NCBI GenBank assembly: GCA_029339195.1
Contig: JAPTJF010000091.1
Coordinates: 62,001 to 126,000, forward strand
Origin: Micractinium sp. NFX-FRZ
Lineage: Eukaryota > Chlorophyta > Trebouxiophyceae > Chlorellales > Chlorellaceae
Reading direction: 5' to 3'
DNA length: 64,000 nt
Shown: positions 57,791-64,000 of the stretch, in pieces
Position numbering within the stretch: position 1 is the first letter of the stretch
Layout of the letters: each line of letters opens with the position of its first letter
Notes under the pieces: model-generated
Databases searched by the model: none
Told to the model about the DNA's origin: nothing
Seen by the model: the letters and a program-made list of their open reading frames with translations, nothing else
Position numbers and translations under genes: made by a program

Positions 57791-60700
57791 ATGAGCGCAG
57801 CAATATCTCAGTGCATGAGACCCTGCTCCTGTGCAGGCGGCGGGATGCGGTACGTAGTGGTGGGCGGCGGCGTGGCGGGCGTGTGCTGCGCCGAGGAGCT
57901 GTGCCGGCTGTGCCCGGATGCCAGCGTGGCACTGGTGTCTGCATCCCGCGTGCTCAAGGTGTGGCCTGTGTGTTGGTTAATCCGGGGCAGCCCAGCCAGT
58001 GCAGCTCGCACCTCCCCTGTGTCTTGAGCCTGGGTCTGTGTTCAGGGCACTCATTGGTCCCCCTTTGTGTGGGGTGCAGGTGGTGGGGGGGTGGGGGGGG
58101 ATGGCGCACCTGTGCACCTCACCTCGCTTTTCAGGAGGGCTCAGGCCGAGCCCCTGATGGAGGTTGCAGGCGCTGTGTGGATGGGTGCCTGCATGGAGGT
58201 CGAGCATGATGCAGGGCTGTAGGCGTTGCGTGTGCCTGAATGGAGGGGTGCCTGCGCAGGGGAGATGTGCGATAGGGATGGCGGGGCATTTACAACCCCA
58301 CCCCAGCAGGGCCCTCGCTGCCGAGCCACACAAGGCCCGCTCACTCAATTGAGAGCGCCCACCTGCTGCCGCCCACCGCCTCCCTGGCACGCCCAAACCT
58401 GCTACCCCCCTGCCTGGCACGTTCAAACCTTCCAGGGAGTGAGCGTGGTGGCCCGCCTGTCGCGCACCCTGGAAGAGCTGGCCCTGGTGGAGAGGCGGCT
58501 GGATGAGCTGCCCTACCCAAACCTGACGATGGTGCTGGGGGTGGCGGCCGGGGTGGACCGGGAGGCCAAGGCAAGTAGATGATATTGGTGGGAGGGCAAG
58601 TGGGACACGCGGCGGGGGCAGCATGAGGACTGCAGCAGGGGAGGGCAGGTATGCAGCAGTGCAGGGTTCGGTTGTGGTGGTTAGGGAGGTTGTGTGGCAC
58701 TGCACAGAGAGCTGGTAATGTGCCTTTCCATGCCTGTGCCTGCCCGCTCGCCTGCCTCTGTTGCGCCCCCACCTGTCGACGCATGTGTTCCCAGACTTGC
58801 CCCACTCTGTCGTCCTGCAGGCGCTGCTGCTGGCCAGCGGCGAGCGCCTGCCGTACGACAAGCTCTGCATCTGTGCGGGCGCACGCCCCAAGCAGCTGCC
58901 GCCGGCCGTGTTCAAGACCGGCGGCACGACGCGGCAGCAGGCTGCGCAGCAGCAGCAGCAGCATCAGGCAGGAGATGGTGCAGCTGCGCAGCAGGAGCAG
59001 GAGGGAGCGGGGGAGGCAGCAGATGCAGTTGCGGCTGTTGAGCTGGAGCAGATGCGGCGGCGTGTGCTGACGATTCGGGACACGGACAGCGTGGCGCGGC
59101 TCGGGCAGCAGCTGGCTCACTCGCGCCGTGTGGTGGTGGTGGGCAATGGGGGCATTGCTCTGGAGCTCATGTGAGGGGAGGGAGGGAGGGAGGGATTGGG
59201 GGGAGAGGGGGGAGGGAGGGAGGCGGAGGCCGGGGAGGATCGCTTTGCTTGCCCAAATGCTGTGTCTCGTGCCCCCGCGCCCACTGTCCTGCCTGCCGGC
59301 CTGTCTGCTTGCCGCCAGCAAGTGCTCTTAGCGCTGGAGCTTCCATTCTATGGTGGCACGGCCGCCAGGGCAGCCACCAGGGCAGCCGCCGTGGTTGCAT
59401 TGGGAAGCGTCGGCGCTGCTGCCGGCGGTGTGCCTGCAGCCGGGCAAGCTCTGCTTGAAACAAGCTGCTGCTGGGATGCTGTTCCCTTCACCCTCCCATC
59501 CGCCGGCCCTGCCCTGCCCTGCCCTCCCGCCTGCAGATCGGGGCTCAAAGGAGCAGACGTGACCTGGGTGATGAAGCATGCCCACATCGGTCAGTGAGCT
59601 GGCGGCCGGCGGCCGGCATTCTTGCCTGGACTGCTGTGCCTGGTTTGATGTGGGGGGAGGGTGGCGGTGGGCGGGGTGGTGGCGGGCGGGTGGGTGGGGG
59701 CAGCATGGCACCCGCACAAGCTCTTTGCCCTGCCCTGGGCTGGCACCACCGCTCCCTGTCGCTCTCAAACCCACCCGCTCACTCTATGAGAACAGACCCT
59801 TTGCATTGGCTGCGTGCTCCTTGTGCCGCCCGGTCCCTGCTGGCCCTCGGCGTGCCTCCCTGTCCTAAATGCACGACTGTTTTCCTCCCTCCCGCAGGCG
59901 ACGCCTTTTTCGACCTGGACGCCGCCCAGTTCTTGCTGGAGGAGCTGCAGCACCAGACGCGCCAGCAGCAGGAGAAGCAGGAGCAGGAGCAGCAGGAGCA
60001 GCAGCAGCAGCAGCAGGAGCAGCAAGAAGGTCAGCAGCAGCTGCAGGAGCAAGCTCAGCAGCAGCCGGAGCAGCAGCGGGAGCAAGCTCAGCAGGAGCAG
60101 TTGCAACAAGGCCCAGGCGAGCAAGAGCAGCAAGGGGTGCAGCAAGGAGCCCACGCTTTGCAGGCGGTGGGCGAGCAGCAGCACGATTGCCTGCAAGGCG
60201 CAACCGCCACCCATGCTGGCACAAGCGGTGGCAGCACAGGCGGCGCCAACAGCGGCGGCACTGACGGCCCCATGGGTGTGCTGGGCCATGCTGTGGGCCC
60301 CCGCTGGGTGCAGCAGCTGCCGGGGGGGGGCGCGCCAGCTGGCGGGCCTGCCGGCTTGGGCAGCGTGGCGCTAGAGTATGGGAGTGAGGTGGCGGCCATT
60401 CAGCTGCTACCACGTGGGCACGGCAGCACTGACGGGCCGCAGCAGCAGCAGGGCAGCGAAAGCGCAGGCGCAGTCGGCAGCAGGGATGCTCCTTCCGCTG
60501 ATCTACCTGCCCTGCTGGTGACTCTGAGCAGCGGCAAGCAGCTGCAGGCCGACTTGGTGTTGCTGGCCATTGGGGTGAACCCCTCCCTGGAATGGGTGCC
60601 CCCCAGCCTGCAGCGCGGCCGCGACGGAGGGCTGCGCGTCAACAGGCGCGCCGCTGCTGCTGCCACGCCGCTGCTGCTGCCCCGCCTCTGCCCCGCCTCC

Positions 60701-62809
60701 CTGCTGTGCTGCCCGGTCAATGTGCGGTCGCGCCCCTCGCAGCCCTGGCACCTGCCCTGCCTGCCTTGTAGCCCGCCCCGCCCTCTTCCAACGCCGGCTT
60801 TCAATCGTTCCGTTTGGCTGCCCACTGTCGGCTCGGCTTGTGTTCTCCCAAGCTGCTTCACCCCGGCACTGTCCACCTCTGCTCTCTTGATCGGCTGCAA
60901 GCCCGTGCAGAGCTTTACAGTTGCAGCCCTAGCGCACCCAGCCACCTCCACACCTCTTGGGCACCCTCACAACTTCAGCTCACTTCCCCCGTGGCCATGC
61001 CTCCTTCCCGCGTGGCTGCAGGCACATGCAGAGCAGCGACCCCGACATCTACGCCGCCGGCGACAGCGCGTCGTGCGACTGGGAGGCAGGCAGCGAGTCG
61101 GCCCACTGGTTCCAAATGCGCCTCTGGTCGCAGGTGAGCCACGCCTGTGCCGTGGGAGGCTGCTGGCTGCCAACTTTGCGCTAGGGCTGGGTGCGGGTTG
61201 CTGCGCAGCCTGCCTCCGCTTGCCCGCCTGCTAGGTGCACTTCAGGCACGGGAGGTGGGGCATGATGGCGTTCATTCTGTGCTTCACAACAGGGTGCTAT
61301 GCATGCTGTGCTTCCCAAGGTGATGTTGGCCATGCTGTGCTGTGCCCTCGCCCTTGCCATCTGGATGCCACGCAGCTGTGCAGATCATATCGTGGGCGCG
61401 CCTTGCAGCCGTTGCCTCTGCACATTGCCACGTGGCAGGTGCACAGCAAGGCATCTGCGCAAGCCGGTATCTGCAGATGCCGGCCAGATGCGGCGCAGGC
61501 TGATGTGGGGCCTGCTGTGCACCCCGCTCCCTGTGCAGGCACGCAGCATGGGCGTATACGCGGCGCACTGCATGGCGGGGGTGCAGGACCAGGCAAGCCG
61601 GAGCGCCCATTCTTCCTGCCCTGCAGCTGCAGCCGCCCACTTTTGCTGCCCTGCTGTTTCCAGCCACTGACTGCTGCTTGCCTACAGTCGTGAGGCTACG
61701 TCGACCTCCCCGCTGTACCGCTGGCTGCCTCCCTGCCCCTGCCAAGCAATCTGCCATTCCCCTGCCTGCCCCACCCCTCCCCTCCCCCACCCCTGCGTCA
61801 TTCCCGCCCCACCTCCCCGTGACCCCCCCCAGACCGGCGCTGACATGGCGTTTGAGCTGTTCACCCACGTCACCCGCTTCCTGGGCAAGAAAGTCGTGCT
61901 GCTGGGGCTGTACAACGGGCAGCGCCTGCAGGAGGAGCCGGCGCAGGACATGGTCAGCTACAGCAGGGTCACAGAGGTGAGGGCGGGCCTGGGGGAACGG
62001 GGGGCGCGTGCGGGTTGAGCATGAGGGGGCAGGGCGGCAGGAGCAGCATGGGGCGACAGTTGAGCGTGCCAGTCGAGTGCGGCCAGCAGAGTGCAGATGC
62101 CGTGAGGAGCCCTTGCTAGGCGTCTGCCGCGGCTGGCTGGTTTACCGCTCCTTTGAGGAAGACTCGCGCCGCCCCCATTGACTGGCCTCCCGTGCCCCCA
62201 TGCCGTGCTGTGCCTGCTGTGCAGGGCGAGGAGCGTTCGTTTGTGCGGGTGCTGCTGCTGCGCGGGCGCATGCAGGGGGCGGTGCTGATTGGGGGCACAG
62301 GTGGGTGGTGTGCCCCTGGCCGGGCTGGGGAGGGTGTGGAGGGGGGGCGGCTTTGCGGACATTGCCCATCGAGTTGTGCAGGGGACCTGCGTGTGTGTAT
62401 GTGCAGGGCACTTGTAGATTATACGCCGGCAATATGCCACCTGCCTGCCCGCGCTATGCATCCCTTCTGCTCCTCATTGCACGTTCTGAGGTGAAAGCAG
62501 CGCGGCACGCGCAGCATGGCCATGTCTGCAGGGCAGGCACAACACAACCAGGGCCCTCCGCTTCGCCTGACTGCTCTGGTTCTGGCCCCCTCCCAAATGT
62601 GCAGGCTTTTGGGGAGACGTGTGAGGGTGGTTCGTGGTTAACCGACAGACCTGAACCATAAACCCTAAACTTGCGTGCTCTGGCCCCCTCCCAAACGTGC
62701 AGACCTTGAGGAGACGTGTGAGAACTTGATCATGGATCAGCTGGATGTGGGGGCCTATGGACCGGAGCTGCTGGACCCCGAGGCCGAGCTGGACCACGTG
62801 TTTGATTGA
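57791..62809 (+). CDS. PYROXD1: PYROXD1-like FAD/NAD(P) oxidoreductase
   Basis: Pyridine nucleotide-disulfide oxidoreductase domain protein 1; in humans it protects the tRNA ligase RTCB from oxidation. Visible: FAD Rossmann motif YVVVGGGVAGVCCAEEL, KLCICAGARPK, RVLTIRDTDSVARL, NAD(P) motif VVVVGNGGIALEL, GADVTWVMKHAHIGDAFFD, DLVLLAIGVNPSLEWVP, DIYAAGDSASCDW, WFQMRLWSQARSMGVYAA, the family C-terminus GKKVVLLGLYNG, GAVLIGGTDLEETCENLI and YGPELLDPEAELDHVFD. There is no CxxC redox pair of thioredoxin-reductase type at the active position, as in PYROXD1. Relative to the human protein the middle carries a long Gln/Glu-rich insertion (about 59950-60200). Donors at 58571 and 60646 are GC. The start may lie in an unseen upstream exon. 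Confidence 0.93.
59950..60200 (+). repeat. Gln/Glu-rich coding tract in PYROXD1
   Basis: CAG/GAG triplets encode a stretch of mixed Gln and Glu inserted between FFDLDAAQFLLEELQ and the C-terminal part of the FAD/NAD domain. Confidence 0.85.
62579..62735 (+). repeat. Duplicated 3' splice site and exon start (PYROXD1 last exon)
   Basis: TCTGGCCCCCTCCCAAA.GTGCAG plus GAGACGTGTGAG occurs at about 62581 and 62679, 98 bp apart. The true acceptor is at 62701, before ACCTTGAG. Splicing to the first copy runs into a TGA after six codons. A CCCTAAA motif lies between the copies. Confidence 0.9.
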
Positions 62810-63055
62810 CAAGGGGTGCATGGAAGGTGCCCGGAAGCTGGTCGGAAGCTGGAGGGAGGCTGGCGGGAGGCTGGTCAGAGGCGGGGCTGCGCGGCAACAG
62901 GAGCGGGCAGTGATGGTGGGGCAGCAGGTCTCAGGGCTGCAGAAGCGCATCCGGCGGCAGAGGCGTTACTACGGTTGGGGGTAAAGCCGCTCGCGGCATG
63001 CAGCGCTTGTGTGGCATGCTGGCTGTTGCCCGCTGACCCCTGTGGGTGCCTTCCA

Positions 63056-63060
63056 TGTAA
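63056..63060 (+). terminator. TGTAA poly(A)-type signal for PYROXD1
   Basis: TGTAA in the expected place downstream of the stop and before the next gene. Confidence 0.5.
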
Positions 63061-63118
63061 GTGCTGCCACTGGATGCCACTCGGTTGCTGCCAGAGAGGC
63101 ATCCTGGCGCACCCATGC

Positions 63119-63214
63119 TTGTCCCCATCTCCGTCCCAGAGGACCCATGGTTGTCCCCATCTCCGTCCCAGAGGACCCATACTTGTCCCCATCTCCGTCC
63201 CAGAGGACCCATAG
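63119..63214. repeat. 32-bp tandem repeat, three copies
   Basis: TTGTCCCCATCTCCGTCCCA plus GAGGACCCAT and two variable bases recurs at 63119, 63151 and 63183, with a partial unit on each side. Confidence 0.92.
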
Positions 63215-63566
63215 TTGTGAGGTGCGTTTGCAGGTACGCTCTGCGGCAGCGCCCTCCCAGGTCCAGCCAGCGCTGTTGGCAAGTGGAGCACCCTGCCCGT
63301 CGTCAGGCCACCCCTCCAAACCTGTGCCAGGCGCGGCGCAGGCAGGGCTGTGCAAGCATGTGCGCACATGTATCGGCCACCGGCCCTGCCAAGTGGTGCC
63401 ATACATCCGTGCACGGATTGGCAGGAAGGTACAAGGCTGAGGTGGCAGCGGAAGTACCGCTACCTGACCTCTGACCCATCAAAAACAACCTCTGACCTCC
63501 CGAACCTCCCTATCTCACGGCCCTGCCTGCCACACAACGCACGCCAACGGCCCAAGTCCTAGGAAA

Positions 63567-64000
63567 ATGCTTTCGTGGAGGGCAGTGAAGGCCGGCCTCC
63601 TGGTCGTGGCTGCAGCGCTGCTGCTGGCCAGCGCTGCCTCAGCCAGGGTAGGCTGGCCTCTGCGATTTCAGCACACATCTGAACTGGGCTCAGCGCGCCT
63701 ATCAGGCGGAGGCGCTCTGCTCTAAGTGGAGGAGTGCTGCCGCCAATCTGCCCGCGGTGCGAATCACGGAAGCAGAGGGTACCTGCTCGCCTCCCTTCCC
63801 CTTGCAACCCTTGCAGGACCTCCCTGGTGCTGTGGAGGGCAAGGGGGGCATCGTGGCAGGTGCGGGGAGCGCCGTGCTGTTGTGTTGCGTTGTGTTTGCG
63901 GGCCGGCAGTGGGGCGGGTTGAGTGTGCATGTGCCAGCAGGGGTGCGGTGCGATACTTGAGAGCGTGCGATACTTGCTCAACTTGCCCGCCAGGGGCATC
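63567..64000 (+). CDS. Secreted protein, N-terminal part only
   Basis: Exon 1 from 63567 encodes MLSWRAVKAGLLVVAAALLL followed by ASAASAR, a clear signal peptide with an Ala-x-Ala cleavage site, then GTAGGC donor. A second exon after CCCTTGCAG reads DLPGAVEGKGGIVA before another donor near 63858. The gene runs off the window; no domain is visible yet. Family unknown. Confidence 0.55.

Larger units (their letters stand above)
62810..63566. other. Intergenic: 3' of PYROXD1
   Basis: Contains TGTAA at 63056-63060, about 250 nt past the PYROXD1 stop, then a 32-bp tandem repeat, then the upstream region of the next plus-strand gene. Confidence 0.5.

Overview
The window looks like nuclear DNA of a GC-rich, intron-dense green alga, most likely a Chlorella-type trebouxiophyte (inference). 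Reasons: plant-type SnRK2 kinases, Raf-like TKL kinases with ankyrin repeats, many short GT-AG introns plus some GC-AG introns, Gln/Ala/Pro/Gly-rich tracts inside proteins, and TGTAA poly(A)-type signals after several stops. I see no bacterial operon, CRISPR array, rRNA, convincing tRNA or transposon. Gene models were joined by eye from reading frames, splice signals and family alignment. Both SnRK2 genes, the LysM gene, and the catalytic parts of several others close in phase at every junction I checked.

Layout. Minus strand: SnRK2-1 (307-4144); a WDR55-like WD40 protein ending in an MDM2-type RING (4884-7526); ankyrin-TKL kinase A (8062-15574); a secreted LysM protein (16269-17457); the CFIm25/NUDT21 cleavage factor (17899-20478). 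Plus strand: a TPR plus beta-helix protein (about 21038-26553); a RING-H2/von Willebrand A protein (27414-30775); a membrane-anchored DNase II-like protein (31502-34763); SnRK2-2 (35059-39200). Minus strand: ankyrin-TKL kinases B (40811-47717) and C (48946-55653); mitochondrial-type ribosomal protein bL36 (56523 to about 57012 or beyond). Plus strand: PYROXD1 (57791-62809) and the start of a secreted protein cut by the window edge (63567 onward).

Two things stand out. First, two SnRK2 genes and three Raf-like TKL genes lie within 56 kb. In land plants group B Raf-like kinases phosphorylate and activate SnRK2s, so this may be a clustered stress-kinase module. All three TKL proteins start with a matching N-myristoylation exon and carry DFN in place of DFG. 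Second, at least eleven splice junctions are accompanied by a nearby copy (an 'echo') of the same splice site and adjoining exon bases. Some echoes would give in-frame alternative isoforms, others are decayed. Both SnRK2 genes also contain a 10-nt microexon at the start of the activation loop. Other unusual architectures are the WDR55-RING fusion and the DNase II domain behind a transmembrane segment.
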